Assembly (NCBI RefSeq): GCF_039511225.1
Contig: NZ_CP154261.1
Span: 5,766,001 to 5,830,000, forward strand
Origin: Sphingobacterium multivorum
Lineage (GTDB): Bacteria; Bacteroidota; Bacteroidia; Sphingobacteriales; Sphingobacteriaceae
DNA length: 64,000 nucleotides
Reading direction: 5' to 3'
Shown: one piece after another, positions 18,075 through 27,892 of the stretch
Layout: each line of letters starts with the position of its first letter
How positions within the stretch are numbered: the first letter of the stretch is position 1
Notes under the pieces: generated by a model
What the model saw: the letters and a program-made list of their open reading frames with translations, nothing else
Told to the model about the DNA's origin: nothing
Database searches by the model: none
Translations under genes and position numbers: made by a program

Positions 18075-18130
18075 TAAAATTAATGGAATACTTGGGGAGA
18101 ATCATGTAAGTGAACACGATAAACATGTAA
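18075..18130 (-). promoter_or_regulatory. AraC-type operator and activated promoter of the sugar porter operon
   Basis: Read on the minus strand, the order is TTACATG, 14 bp, TTACATG, 20 bp, TAATTTTA. The two identical 7-mers (plus-strand CATGTAA at 18124-18130 and 18103-18109) are direct repeats with a 21-bp period, two helical turns, as expected for a tandem AraC-family site. The nearer copy occupies the -33 position relative to TAATTTTA (18075-18082), which departs from the -7 consensus TAnnTTTG at one base. A weak core promoter with the activator site in place of the upstream box is the classic layout for AraC-dependent activation. The adjacent divergent araC-type gene supports it. Confidence 0.65.
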
Positions 18131-18174
18131 AATATTACTATTTTTATACGAATAACCAAAAATAAGCCCGATTT

Positions 18175-19068
18175 ATGAAACAAAACGAAGATGTCATCGC
18201 TGAAGGATTCAAAGGAGAAAAGGCAATTGTCCTTCCCTATGCCGTATGCAATTACCTGGAAGGCAACAACATCACATCAAAATTACACATCACACATATC
18301 GGCTATTATCCCAATGCTAAAAAACACTACCGTGATCGTCAAGAAGGATGTAAGGAATATATTCTGATTTATTGCGAAGATGGAAGCGGTTGGATAAAAC
18401 AGGATGAAACAACGCACAACCTTAAAAGAAACGATGTATACATTATCCCGAGAGATAGCGCTCATTGCTATGGCGCAAAATCAAATGATCCCTGGAGCAT
18501 CTATTGGATTCATTTCGACGGCACAGATGCAGTTCTTTTTCAACATATCATGGGCGAAGTGATTCATATAGATGACGCGGATTCAAACAAACATGCCAAC
18601 CGCATCCAGCTCTTCGAGAGCATCTACAAAAACCTGGAAATGGGGTATAGTCCAGAAAATTTGGAGTATACGAGTTTTTGCTTTCAATATTTTTTAGCGT
18701 CCATTCAATATCAGGCTCAGTTTAGAGAAAGCAACCGAATTCAAGTAGACAATATCATACAGGATATCATTATATTTATGAAAGACAATCTGGAGAACAA
18801 TATTAATCTGGACGATATTGCAGCACATTTCAACTATTCCAAATCACATCTTATTAACTTGTTCAAGCAGAAAACCTCTTACCCACCGATGGTGTATTAC
18901 AATCAACTCCGCATGCAAAGGGCTTGCTCCTACCTGCAATTCACACTACTTAAGATTAAGGAAATCGCATTCAAACTTCACTTTTATGACCCCTTTCATT
19001 TTTCAAAAGCGTTTACACGGGAGATGAAAATGTCGCCACAGGAATATCGCAAAAAATATCAAAAATAA
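18175..19068 (+). CDS. AraC family transcriptional regulator with cupin-type sensor domain
   Basis: This is a sugar-responsive DNA-binding activator. The 297-residue product has an N-terminal AraC-like cupin domain (about 20-150, with LIYCEDGSGWIKQDETTH and IIPRDSAHCYGA) and a C-terminal double helix-turn-helix (about 195-295). In the HTH region, INLDDIAAHFNYSKSHLINL is the first motif and IKEIAFKLHFYDPFHFSKAF the second, and MKMSPQEYRKKYQ closes the protein. It is divergent from the sugar porter operon and most likely regulates it from the repeat pair in the intervening region. The ligand is unknown. It ends 165 bp before the convergent crotonase gene; I see no strong terminator between them. 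Confidence 0.95.
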   Translation: MKQNEDVIAEGFKGEKAIVLPYAVCNYLEGNNITSKLHITHIGYYPNAKKHYRDRQEGCKEYILIYCEDGSGWIKQDETTHNLKRNDVYIIPRDSAHCYGAKSNDPWSIYWIHFDGTDAVLFQHIMGEVIHIDDADSNKHANRIQLFESIYKNLEMGYSPENLEYTSFCFQYFLASIQYQAQFRESNRIQVDNIIQDIIIFMKDNLENNINLDDIAAHFNYSKSHLINLFKQKTSYPPMVYYNQLRMQRACSYLQFTLLKIKEIAFKLHFYDPFHFSKAFTREMKMSPQEYRKKYQK

Positions 19069-19233
19069 TGTCGGTCAAAGCTTTCAGATCCAGATTCATG
19101 AGCCATCTTAACACTTGCCGCAAAACGATTGGCGCTCAATCCGAACATCTTTTCTTCGTCTTATTTTTACCTCTTCATCGATACTCAAACCTGACAATAC
19201 ACGGCTTATGGCGTTTCGCGAAGTACCGTGGCA

Positions 19234-20013
19234 TTATTCAAAATTCGGTGTCCTTTTCGCTAAAAATGCAGAAACACCTTCTTTGAAATCTTCTGTTCCG
19301 AAAAGATGTCCGAAAGCATCCATTTCCACCTTATTCCCGTTTTGTTGTTTATCTTCAGCAGCGTTAATAGCAGTAATAGCATTTGCCACTGCAACGCGAG
19401 AACGCGTAAATATCTTATGGAGTATTTCCTCCGCCCGGTCAATGAGTTTATCCTGTGCGATCACCTCATTGACCAATCCCAGTTCATAGGCTCGCTGCGC
19501 GTCAATCATATCACCCGTTAAAATCATTTGCATAGCCTGTCCTTTTCCGATCAACTTGGGCAGACGCTGCGTACCACCATAGCCCGGAATCAGGCCCAAA
19601 GAAACCTCCGGCAGGCCCATTTTTGCATTGTCAGACGCTATACGAATATGGCAGGCTAAGGCCATCTCCAGCCCTCCGCCTAAAGCATACCCATTTATTG
19701 CGGCAATAACTGGCTTGGGAGAACCTTCAATAAGGTCCGAAAAAATAATATGTCCTCGTTCACTGAGCCACCGTGCCTGAATTACAGATAAATCCATAAA
19801 TTCCTTAATGTCTGCTCCTGCAGCGAATGCTTTAGGCCCAGCGCCTGTCAGGATAATACCTCTTACGTGGTCATCGGCATTGAAATGCATGAAGATATCT
19901 TGCAATTCGTCAAGGGTTTCCTGATTCAAAGCATTCAGCTGGGGTTCGCGGTTAATGATAACGTAGCCGATGCTATCTTTAATCACATAGTTTAAATTTG
20001 AATATTGGACCAT
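19234..20013 (-). CDS. Enoyl-CoA hydratase/isomerase (crotonase) family protein
   Basis: Crotonases hydrate trans-2-enoyl-CoA thioesters, usually in fatty acid or amino acid degradation. The 259-residue product has the oxyanion-hole segments AAGADIK (64-70) and GGG (112-114). It also has the two glutamates of genuine hydratases, Glu116 in GGGLEM and Glu136 in LPEV, followed by GLIPGYGGTQRLP. It should therefore be a hydratase rather than a catalytically divergent family member. Its start codon is only 5 bp behind the stop of the DUF5686 outer membrane gene, so the two are probably co-transcribed, though no functional link is obvious. Confidence 0.93.
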   Translation of the reverse strand: MVQYSNLNYVIKDSIGYVIINREPQLNALNQETLDELQDIFMHFNADDHVRGIILTGAGPKAFAAGADIKEFMDLSVIQARWLSERGHIIFSDLIEGSPKPVIAAINGYALGGGLEMALACHIRIASDNAKMGLPEVSLGLIPGYGGTQRLPKLIGKGQAMQMILTGDMIDAQRAYELGLVNEVIAQDKLIDRAEEILHKIFTRSRVAVANAITAINAAEDKQQNGNKVEMDAFGHLFGTEDFKEGVSAFLAKRTPNFE

Positions 20014-20018
20014 AATTG

Positions 20019-22559
20019 CTAAAAATTAAAATGTAAGGATGCTGTAAAGGTATCAGAAGGTATGCCTTCACCACCACTATAGCTTAATCTCTTTTTATAC
20101 TCTAATCTAATCAGTTTAAAGATATTATCCACCCCTACTAGCCCTTCTACATATGGTTTGTTACGCACTGCTTTTGTTTGGATAATACCATTTTTGTCCG
20201 GTTCAAACTGAATATTTTCGGGCGTTACAAAGGGGTTGTTGACATCACTTAACTTTCCATAAAAAGCCTTAAATCCCGTCACTTCGCGCCACTTTAACCT
20301 TCTGAACAAAGGAATTCTATTAAAAAAGAAGCCATTCCAATTGTGGTAATACGTCAATTTCAAAAACTGATCTGAGACAAATTCCGAGGTAGCCATCAAG
20401 TCGAAATTGACCAACGGTCCTTGCTTATCTCTATTGACCTCTGGAAGTTCCAGTAAAGTATATGGCAGATGTTTTCCCCAAATTCTTCCTCCCGAAAATT
20501 CAAAATCGGCCTGCCCCGCCGGAGATAAAAATAAACGCTTGAAAATACTGAACCGTAACGCATCATAATTATAACCTGCGCCCCAAAATCCTTTCAGGCC
20601 TTTATTATATTGCAGGGTAAAAATGGGATATTTATTTTCTACGGTTCCTCTGTCGAGATTATGATAAGTAAATTCTTCATTCGGAGCCCAACGCAAAATC
20701 AGCTGTAGATCATTTGTATTGACTTGGCGAACTGTATCAGGTGAAGGTAGGCTATTGCTATAAAACAGATCACCGCGAGGCTGCCTACGTGTATGTGTAA
20801 ATGCCGATCCTATACTGACATGATTACCGAACTCGATAAGGTGATCAATGCGATAAATATCATTAAACTGCCACTTATTAGGCTTGTTTTTTCCGAAAGA
20901 ACGGAAAAAACCATCGCCCTTCAAAAACCCCAAACCACGTCCGGGTTCCATGACATCATGCTGTACAGTAAAGCGTAAATAATTAGCTGGAAACTGAACA
21001 ATGCGTTCTCCGTTTAAAGTAAATGCTGTACTCAGGTAGTACTTTAGCTCTTTATCCTTATCGCCGTAGGCTGTATATCCTTCAATGTAGGCTTTTTCCG
21101 AAAATAAACGCGTCGTCCGACCACTCAGGCGCACACGGTTTCCTTCGTAATTATTCCGGCTATAAAGATATTCCAATGGTCCAAATTCAACCTTTCCTGC
21201 GTTGTAATATCCCTTTGCCAACAAATAACCCAATGCAACTAACTGGTTAAAAGAACGCATATGCTGTACCGAATCAACTTTTTGATACGCCCCTATTTCT
21301 GCACGGCTTAACGGGCTTGGTCTAACCCCTACTATGGGTACATGCGGGGCGGATTGGAGGAGATACCTTTTTTCAACAGGTACTCCGGCAAAATTCTCAT
21401 TCGAAATAGAATCCGTACGATGCCCGAGGTATTGGGTTTCCCTGCGACCATACAATACGTCCGACTTGCTCCCGCCAAATAACATTTTCAGATCTGCACG
21501 AACGGGAAGCATACTGCCGTTTTTAAATTCACTATAGCTTAGATCTATCTGCACGTCATTTATCCAATTGATATTTGCCGTACGTCCGATATTCAGTGTG
21601 GCGCGGTGAACGGCGTACCTTGTATCGTCTGAGACCAGAAGGTCACCGTAGAAGAGCAGATCGATAGCCGATTTACCTTCAAATTGGAGCTCAATATAAT
21701 CCTTCCCTTCAATTTGGATCGTATCTTGAATTTTGTATCTGTAAAACGCTGTAGCCCCCGTCGCAATTGGACTTAAGACCCCTTTGTTCGCGACCTGAAT
21801 CGTATTATCATAGAGATCAACATCGCGGAGTATGGTCTGAAACCGAGTTTGCCAATTATCATTGTTAAAAAACCGTGGATTTAATTCGGTCTGATTGTGA
21901 CTGATGATAAGTTTTTTACTGCGATTCGGATTATGGGAAGAATAGACGTTGGCATAGTTTTCCTCCAAATAGAAGGGTGCAATGGTCTGCCCCCGAAAAG
22001 CTGTCGAATCAATGTTTTCGAAAAGAAAGCGAAAGGGCTTTGGAAATTTTTTTGCTTTATCTTCAGGATTCACAAAACCGAATTGCGTCTTTTCATATTC
22101 ATCAAAACGAATCTCAGGAATGCGGGTGTAATGGTTTTGTGACCGATGCGCAATAACCTGTTCGATCAGTGCTATAGCGGGGTCTTTGGGTTTCTTGTTT
22201 TTTCGATTGACCACCACTTCCTCTAATGTATTATTCGAGGCAATTAAATGCACGGTGAGTATGGAATCCTGTAAACGCCGAACATCTACTGTCCGCCGCT
22301 CATACCCCACTGCTCCAAATATAAGTTGTTTGTATTTTTTGATATCTGGGATCTTGAAATATCCAAGGGTATCGCTGCTGCCGCCACTATCTTCCCCTAG
22401 CCAATTGATTGAAACCCGTGAGATGCCTTTTCCGGTCTGTGCGTCGACAACCTTTCCACGAATAAAGCCCTGTGCATTTACTTTTCCGCCAATAAAGAAG
22501 AATAGTAACACACTTAAAACACAAATCGAAAAAGATTTAACACACACTTTAAACGCCAT
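20019..22559 (-). CDS. DUF5686 outer membrane protein with carboxypeptidase-like regulatory domain
   Basis: This is a Bacteroidota outer membrane protein of unknown function. The 846-residue product has a signal peptide (about 1-29, ending GKVNAQ) and a CarboxypepD_reg-like beta-sandwich (about 30-115, opening GFIRGKVVDAQTGKGISRVS). A long DUF5686 region follows, rich in aromatic beta-strands, ending SFTASLHFNF, typical of an outer membrane barrel. The family resembles TonB-dependent receptors but lacks a recognisable plug signature here, so I do not call it a receptor. It is the first gene of a two-gene unit with the crotonase. No consensus promoter was found in the 210 bp upstream. Confidence 0.85.
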   Translation of the reverse strand: MAFKVCVKSFSICVLSVLLFFFIGGKVNAQGFIRGKVVDAQTGKGISRVSINWLGEDSGGSSDTLGYFKIPDIKKYKQLIFGAVGYERRTVDVRRLQDSILTVHLIASNNTLEEVVVNRKNKKPKDPAIALIEQVIAHRSQNHYTRIPEIRFDEYEKTQFGFVNPEDKAKKFPKPFRFLFENIDSTAFRGQTIAPFYLEENYANVYSSHNPNRSKKLIISHNQTELNPRFFNNDNWQTRFQTILRDVDLYDNTIQVANKGVLSPIATGATAFYRYKIQDTIQIEGKDYIELQFEGKSAIDLLFYGDLLVSDDTRYAVHRATLNIGRTANINWINDVQIDLSYSEFKNGSMLPVRADLKMLFGGSKSDVLYGRRETQYLGHRTDSISNENFAGVPVEKRYLLQSAPHVPIVGVRPSPLSRAEIGAYQKVDSVQHMRSFNQLVALGYLLAKGYYNAGKVEFGPLEYLYSRNNYEGNRVRLSGRTTRLFSEKAYIEGYTAYGDKDKELKYYLSTAFTLNGERIVQFPANYLRFTVQHDVMEPGRGLGFLKGDGFFRSFGKNKPNKWQFNDIYRIDHLIEFGNHVSIGSAFTHTRRQPRGDLFYSNSLPSPDTVRQVNTNDLQLILRWAPNEEFTYHNLDRGTVENKYPIFTLQYNKGLKGFWGAGYNYDALRFSIFKRLFLSPAGQADFEFSGGRIWGKHLPYTLLELPEVNRDKQGPLVNFDLMATSEFVSDQFLKLTYYHNWNGFFFNRIPLFRRLKWREVTGFKAFYGKLSDVNNPFVTPENIQFEPDKNGIIQTKAVRNKPYVEGLVGVDNIFKLIRLEYKKRLSYSGGEGIPSDTFTASLHFNF

Positions 22560-22769
22560 CTGCCAATTGATAGGATTTCTTTTTTACAATATACAATTTG
22601 TATGCAAGAGTTATACCAATAAAAATAAAAAAAGCACAGCTAAATCGCCATGCTTAAATAAACAACATGTATTTTAACAGAAACCTTCAGTTTTAACCTG
22701 CTTTAATTACAACGTTAATTATTGAAGGTTCCTATTGCCATTGAAGAATCCACAGGTTTAACAGAAACT

Positions 22770-24146
22770 TTATATTAATTTTAAAACACAGTCTGGATAT
22801 ACCCCAATTAAAATGGTAAGCACTACAGCAAGGAATAATACAAATGAATAATTCCATTGCACATTGACACAGGATTCTTCACTGTCTCTAAAGTACATCG
22901 CAACAACAACCTTCAAGTAGTAATACACGGCAATTCCTGCATTGATTACAGCCAATACAAGCAAAACAATATGATAATTTTCCATAACAGAAGAAAACAT
23001 CATAAACTTACCGATAAATCCAGCTGTCAGTGGTATACCCGCGAGAGAAAGCATTGCTATCGTGATGGCAAATGCGAGCAAAGGATTTCTCTTGCCCAAG
23101 CCATTGAAAGCTTCAAAATGTTCGGAGCCGGTCGTTTTCTTAACCAGGATTAATCCCGTAAAGGCGACAATGGTTGCCAGCGAATAGGCGAGACCATAAG
23201 CAAAGATACTATTAGCCGAAGTAGATCCAACTGCTACAATCGCAAATAACATATACCCCGCATGCGAAACACTTGAATAAGCAAGCATACGTTTGAAGGA
23301 AGACTGCATTAATGCAGAAATATTTCCAACAAATAAGGTGAGAATGGCGATCACTAAGAAAACCGGAGTCCAAAAATCTTGCAGAGGCAATAGACTATAA
23401 CTGAATAAACGTAACAATCCAGCAAAAGAAGCAACTTTAACGACGGTGCTCATATAACTGGTAATCAATATCGGAGCCCCATCATAAACATCTGGTGTCC
23501 AGAAATGAAAGGGAACAGCGCCCACTTTGAACGTCAGTCCCACAATGAGAAGCAATATACCCCCATAAAACAAAGGCGAAATTGTCTGCGGGTTATTGAC
23601 AACATAGTCTTTGATTTCACTTAAATCAAATGATCCTGTGGCACCGTACAAAAGGGCAATACCAAACAATAGAAAGCCCGTAGAGAAAGCCCCCATCAAA
23701 AAGTATTTTAATGCAGCTTCATTTGATGCTTTGTCTCTTTTACGTATACCCACCAAAATGTAAAGCGCTACAGACATAATTTCAATACCTAAAAAAAGCA
23801 TTGAAAAATTATGATAACTATTCACAAGAACAGCACCTGTGAGGGAGAAAATTAATAATGAATAGTATTCCGCAATTTGCCCCTCCTCATCAAAATATCC
23901 CTTTGAGATAACAAAAATGCACAAGGTAACTGCGATACATAAGATTGAGAAAGCAATAGCAAAATGATCAAAATGAACCATCCCACTATAGAGCGGTCCA
24001 CTGGTCGAAGTCCAGTCATTCCATAAAAAACCAATAGCGACCAAGAAGCCAAGAATAGAAACAGGCAGTAGCATAGATTTCATCTTGAATAAACCAAGAT
24101 AAAGGACGACTAATGCTAATATCGAAAGTGTAATTATTGCACCCAT
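22770..24146 (-). CDS. nuoN: NADH-quinone oxidoreductase subunit N
   Basis: This is an antiporter-like, proton-translocating membrane subunit of complex I. The 458-residue product has about 14 membrane segments. The residues expected of the family are in place: Glu122 (FLGIEIMSV), Lys147 (AALKYF) and Lys207 (TFKVGAVPFHFWTPDVY). It is the last gene of the nuoA-N operon, 17 bp behind nuoM. The 210 bp downstream contain an imperfect inverted repeat beginning AACCTTCA near 22681 but no clean terminator. Confidence 0.97.
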   Translation of the reverse strand: MGAIITLSILALVVLYLGLFKMKSMLLPVSILGFLVAIGFLWNDWTSTSGPLYSGMVHFDHFAIAFSILCIAVTLCIFVISKGYFDEEGQIAEYYSLLIFSLTGAVLVNSYHNFSMLFLGIEIMSVALYILVGIRKRDKASNEAALKYFLMGAFSTGFLLFGIALLYGATGSFDLSEIKDYVVNNPQTISPLFYGGILLLIVGLTFKVGAVPFHFWTPDVYDGAPILITSYMSTVVKVASFAGLLRLFSYSLLPLQDFWTPVFLVIAILTLFVGNISALMQSSFKRMLAYSSVSHAGYMLFAIVAVGSTSANSIFAYGLAYSLATIVAFTGLILVKKTTGSEHFEAFNGLGKRNPLLAFAITIAMLSLAGIPLTAGFIGKFMMFSSVMENYHIVLLVLAVINAGIAVYYYLKVVVAMYFRDSEESCVNVQWNYSFVLFLAVVLTILIGVYPDCVLKLI

Positions 24147-24163
24147 ACAATTAAATATATCTA

Positions 24164-25606
24164 TTATCTGCCTAAAAATGTACTTAAAACTTCCACGGAA
24201 CCTGCAGAAAGGTTCAATAGGAAATTAGGGAATATACCAATATAAAGGATCAAGACGGAGACGACTGTCAATACAATAAGTTCCGTTCCTTTTACATCTT
24301 CAAATTGTACAGTTTTTTCGGTCGTTTCCCCCAACATCGTTCCTTGGTAAAGCCTAAGGATATAAACTGCGCCCAGGATTAAGGTTAGCCCCGCGAAAAC
24401 GGCAAACCAAAATCCATACTGAAAAACGCCTTTCAATAACAAAAACTCCCCAATGAATCCATTCGTTAATGGTAAACCCACTGCCCCCATACAAATAATC
24501 ATAAAGAAGATCGCCAAGCGCGGCGCCTTGCTTGCTATTCCGCCAAGCGCTCTGAGACTACGTGTCTGTGTGCGCTGCTGTATAATATCCAACACATAAA
24601 AAAGCCCGATCACAGAAATACCGTGATTCAACATTTGAATAGTTGCACCACTCAGGCCATTCGTATTCCATGTGAAGACACCGGCACTAATTAAGCCAAC
24701 GTGGGCTATTGACGAATACGCGATCAATCGCTTCACATCGTCCTGTTTAATTGCGATAACAGAAGCATAAACGATCCCGATAACGCATAAGATCATCGCA
24801 AAATGCCCGTACAAAGCGACACCAGCTGGTGCGATAGGCAATAGCCAACGCATTAAACCGTAAACCCCCATTTTGAGCATGATACCTGCCAACAACATCG
24901 TGCCTGCCGCTGGCGCATTTGTATACGTATTGGGTTGCCAAGTATGAAAAGGAAAAATTGGTATTTTGATGGCAAAAGCAACAAAAAATGCCCAAAATAA
25001 CCAGCGCTGCGTATTTTCCCCCAAATCTAATGCAATAAATGAAGTCCATTCAAAATCACGGTTGGGCACTTGTTGATAGAGATAAAGAATACCGACCAAC
25101 ATTAACAGACTGCCCAAAAAAGTATAAATAAAGAATTTTAAATTGACGCGAATACGGTCTCCTTCACCCCAGAGTGCACAAATAAAATAAATCGGAATCA
25201 AGGCAATCTCCCAACCTACATAAAAAGTAAAGGCGTCCAAGGCCATAAACACGAGCAATAAGCCCGCTTGCATAAAAGCCATTAATGCATAAAAGTTTCC
25301 TTTATAATCCTTTTTAAAGGTTGTAGCAATAATTAGAGGCATCAATCCATTCGTCAATAAGATCAACGGCAAGCTAATTCCGTCAATGCCGATATGAAAA
25401 TGAATATGCAAGGAAGAAATCCATAGCCAATTTTGTTCAAATTGCATTCCGCCATTTGTGTCAAAAGTACAGAGGAACGGAATAGTCAAAGCCAAAGATA
25501 GTAATGATAAAATCAAGGCAATAGACTTTGCAGCATTGGTCTTTAAGAACGTTAGAATCAATGCGCTTATTAACGGCAATAAAATAAGTAAAAACAAGTT
25601 ATCCAT
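24164..25606 (-). CDS. nuoM: NADH-quinone oxidoreductase subunit M
   Basis: This is a second antiporter-like proton channel of the complex I membrane arm. In the 480-residue product the conserved glutamate is Glu133 (YVGWEIALIP) and the half-channel lysine is Lys214 (AFAIKIPIFPFHTW); about 14 membrane segments are visible. It lies between nuoL (14 bp upstream) and nuoN. Length is typical. Confidence 0.97.
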   Translation of the reverse strand: MDNLFLLILLPLISALILTFLKTNAAKSIALILSLLSLALTIPFLCTFDTNGGMQFEQNWLWISSLHIHFHIGIDGISLPLILLTNGLMPLIIATTFKKDYKGNFYALMAFMQAGLLLVFMALDAFTFYVGWEIALIPIYFICALWGEGDRIRVNLKFFIYTFLGSLLMLVGILYLYQQVPNRDFEWTSFIALDLGENTQRWLFWAFFVAFAIKIPIFPFHTWQPNTYTNAPAAGTMLLAGIMLKMGVYGLMRWLLPIAPAGVALYGHFAMILCVIGIVYASVIAIKQDDVKRLIAYSSIAHVGLISAGVFTWNTNGLSGATIQMLNHGISVIGLFYVLDIIQQRTQTRSLRALGGIASKAPRLAIFFMIICMGAVGLPLTNGFIGEFLLLKGVFQYGFWFAVFAGLTLILGAVYILRLYQGTMLGETTEKTVQFEDVKGTELIVLTVVSVLILYIGIFPNFLLNLSAGSVEVLSTFLGR

Positions 25607-25620
25607 CGATTATACCAAAA

Positions 25621-27543
25621 TTAAAGACTCAACAATCCATAGATGAAAATGGCAATCACCCCAATTACCATCATCAATAAATAAAAACCAACATTACCAT
25701 TCTGGAGCAACCGCAATACCTTTCCCGTATCAAATGTTGCCTTACCGGCACCGTTAACAACACCGTCAATACCACGTTGATCCACGACATTTCCGAAGAA
25801 AGCCGAGAGCCAATTGATCGGACGTACAATGATACTATCGTAGAGCTCATCCACGTAAAACTTATGGTAAGAAAGATTACCCAAGAAACCACGCGTACCT
25901 TCGCCCTCTTCCTGTAACTGTTGTCGTTTGACGTATTTATTAAAAGCCAAAGCAACCATAATCAATACCCCAACCACAGAAACGCCCATTAGTAAATATT
26001 CCGTACTGTGTTCCAAATGATGAGTTGCAGGCATTATCGCTTTTCCCTCTGAAAACACTGGTGTCAGGAAATCCTCAAGCCAATGATTACCACCCAAAAC
26101 AGCTGGTAAGTTGATCACTCCTCCAACCACAGAAAGTATAGCCAATACGATGAGTGGCACTGTCATACTCTTTGGAGATTCATGCAAATGATGCTTTTGC
26201 TCTTCCGTACCACGGAATGTTCCAGAAAAGGTCATAAACAACATCCTGAACATATAGAAAGCCGTCATTAATGCACCAATAAAACCCAGACCCCATAAAA
26301 CTGGACTCGCAGCAAATGCCCCTGCCAATATTTCGTCTTTGGAAAAGAAGCCGGAGAAGGGTGGAATTCCTGCAATCGCGATTGTCCCCATCAACATCGT
26401 CAGATAAGTAATAGGCATTGCTTTCTTCAAGCCGCCCATTTTTCGCATATCCTGTTCTTCACTCATACCATGTATAACAGAGCCGGCCCCCAGGAATAGT
26501 AAGGCTTTGAAAAAGGCATGCGTCAATACATGGAAAAACGCTCCCGTAAATGCTCCGACACCAAGGCCAAGAAACATATAACCCAATTGTGAAACGGTGG
26601 AATAAGCCAATACTTTCTTAATATCATTTTGTGTCAATGCTATCGCAGCAGCCAATAGGGCTGTACAAATAGCGATCACAGAAATGAGCTGCAAGGTAAA
26701 CGGTGAAAGGACAAACAGGACATTGGAACGTGCAATCATATAGATACCGGCCGTAACCATCGTTGCCGCATGAATCAGGGCCGACACGGGGGTCGGGCCA
26801 GCCATGGCATCTGGCAACCAGGTAAACAAAGGTATCTGCGCCGATTTACCTGTTGCAGCAATAAACAACAAAATGGTAATGCTAACGACTGTGATATCAC
26901 CAACAGCAAAATTCTTGGCCGCAGGAAATACAGTCGAAAATTCTAAGGATCCAAAAGTGCCAAGTATTAAAAATACCGCAAGTAGAAAACCTAAATCGCC
27001 TATTCTATTCATCACAAATGCTTTTTTTGCCGCATTTGCATACGAACTATTCTTATACCAAAAGCCGATCAATAAATAAGAACATAGCCCTACACCTTCC
27101 CAGCCGATAAACATGACCAGATAATTAGATCCCAATACCAATAGCAACATAAAAAAGATAAAGAGATTCAAATAGGCGAAGAACTTACCAAATCCATGAT
27201 CATGATGCATATAACCAATCGAATAGACATGGATAAGGAAACCAATCCCTGTAACGATCAGGAGCATGATGGCACTTAGTGGGTCTACCAAAAAGGACAG
27301 ACCGATCTTGAGATTGCCCACCGCAATCCAGTCAAATACATGTTGTTCTATAATACCTGCTTGTCCAGCTTGTCTCGCTTGGTAGACTTCGGAGAAAAGA
27401 ATACAGCTGCATACAAAAGAAATAAGCACTACAGCGCTGCCAACAGCACCTATCATACCTTTGGAGAAGGCATTCCTACCCAATCCGTTCACAATAAACC
27501 CGATTAAGGGCAAAAGGGGAATCAACCAAACTAATTCACTCAT
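25621..27543 (-). CDS. nuoL: NADH-quinone oxidoreductase subunit L
   Basis: This is the distal antiporter-like subunit of complex I with the long lateral helix. The 640-residue product shows Glu149 (FIGWEGVGLCSYLLIGFWY), Lys233 (TGKSAQIPLFTWLPDAM) and the C-terminal extension that forms the amphipathic piston-like helix. The start follows nuoK by 19 bp. Nothing is unusual for the family. Confidence 0.97.
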   Translation of the reverse strand: MSELVWLIPLLPLIGFIVNGLGRNAFSKGMIGAVGSAVVLISFVCSCILFSEVYQARQAGQAGIIEQHVFDWIAVGNLKIGLSFLVDPLSAIMLLIVTGIGFLIHVYSIGYMHHDHGFGKFFAYLNLFIFFMLLLVLGSNYLVMFIGWEGVGLCSYLLIGFWYKNSSYANAAKKAFVMNRIGDLGFLLAVFLILGTFGSLEFSTVFPAAKNFAVGDITVVSITILLFIAATGKSAQIPLFTWLPDAMAGPTPVSALIHAATMVTAGIYMIARSNVLFVLSPFTLQLISVIAICTALLAAAIALTQNDIKKVLAYSTVSQLGYMFLGLGVGAFTGAFFHVLTHAFFKALLFLGAGSVIHGMSEEQDMRKMGGLKKAMPITYLTMLMGTIAIAGIPPFSGFFSKDEILAGAFAASPVLWGLGFIGALMTAFYMFRMLFMTFSGTFRGTEEQKHHLHESPKSMTVPLIVLAILSVVGGVINLPAVLGGNHWLEDFLTPVFSEGKAIMPATHHLEHSTEYLLMGVSVVGVLIMVALAFNKYVKRQQLQEEGEGTRGFLGNLSYHKFYVDELYDSIIVRPINWLSAFFGNVVDQRGIDGVVNGAGKATFDTGKVLRLLQNGNVGFYLLMMVIGVIAIFIYGLLSL

Positions 27544-27562
27544 CGTATTTATTTCTTAAGTT

Positions 27563-27892
27563 CTACCAACGAAGTTTATTTAAGGAATCGATATCCACAG
27601 ACTTCGTATTCCGATATACCATAATAATAATCGCTAGGCCTACGGCAACTTCTGCCGCTGCCAATGCCATGATAAAAAAGACAAAGACCTGTCCGGACGA
27701 ATCGCCATGCTGTACTGAAAAAGCAGCTAAAAGAAGATTCACCGCATTCAGCATCAATTCAATAGACATCATAATAATGATGACGTTACGGCGAATAAGA
27801 ACACCGATAACACCAATAACGAAAATAATCGCACAAAAAATCAGATAATGATTTATTGGCACCCCCTGCAACTGTTGAACAACTGTTTCCAT
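27563..27892 (-). CDS. nuoK: NADH-quinone oxidoreductase subunit K
   Basis: This 109-residue protein with three membrane segments belongs to the membrane arm of complex I. The conserved membrane glutamates lie in SIELMLNAVNL and AAEVAVGLAI. Its start codon overlaps the end of nuoJ by one base, suggesting translational coupling. Confidence 0.97.
   Translation of the reverse strand: METVVQQLQGVPINHYLIFCAIIFVIGVIGVLIRRNVIIIMMSIELMLNAVNLLLAAFSVQHGDSSGQVFVFFIMALAAAEVAVGLAIIIMVYRNTKSVDIDSLNKLRW

Noticed and set aside
19115..19489. 124-codon plus-strand frame between the AraC regulator and the crotonase
   Set aside because: Most of it is antisense to the crotonase coding sequence, with no recognisable domain and no good start.
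22681..22729. Terminator of the nuo operon
   Set aside because: AACCTTCA/TGAAGGTT at the ends form a stem, but the interior pairing is imperfect and there is no T-run, so the call would be weak.
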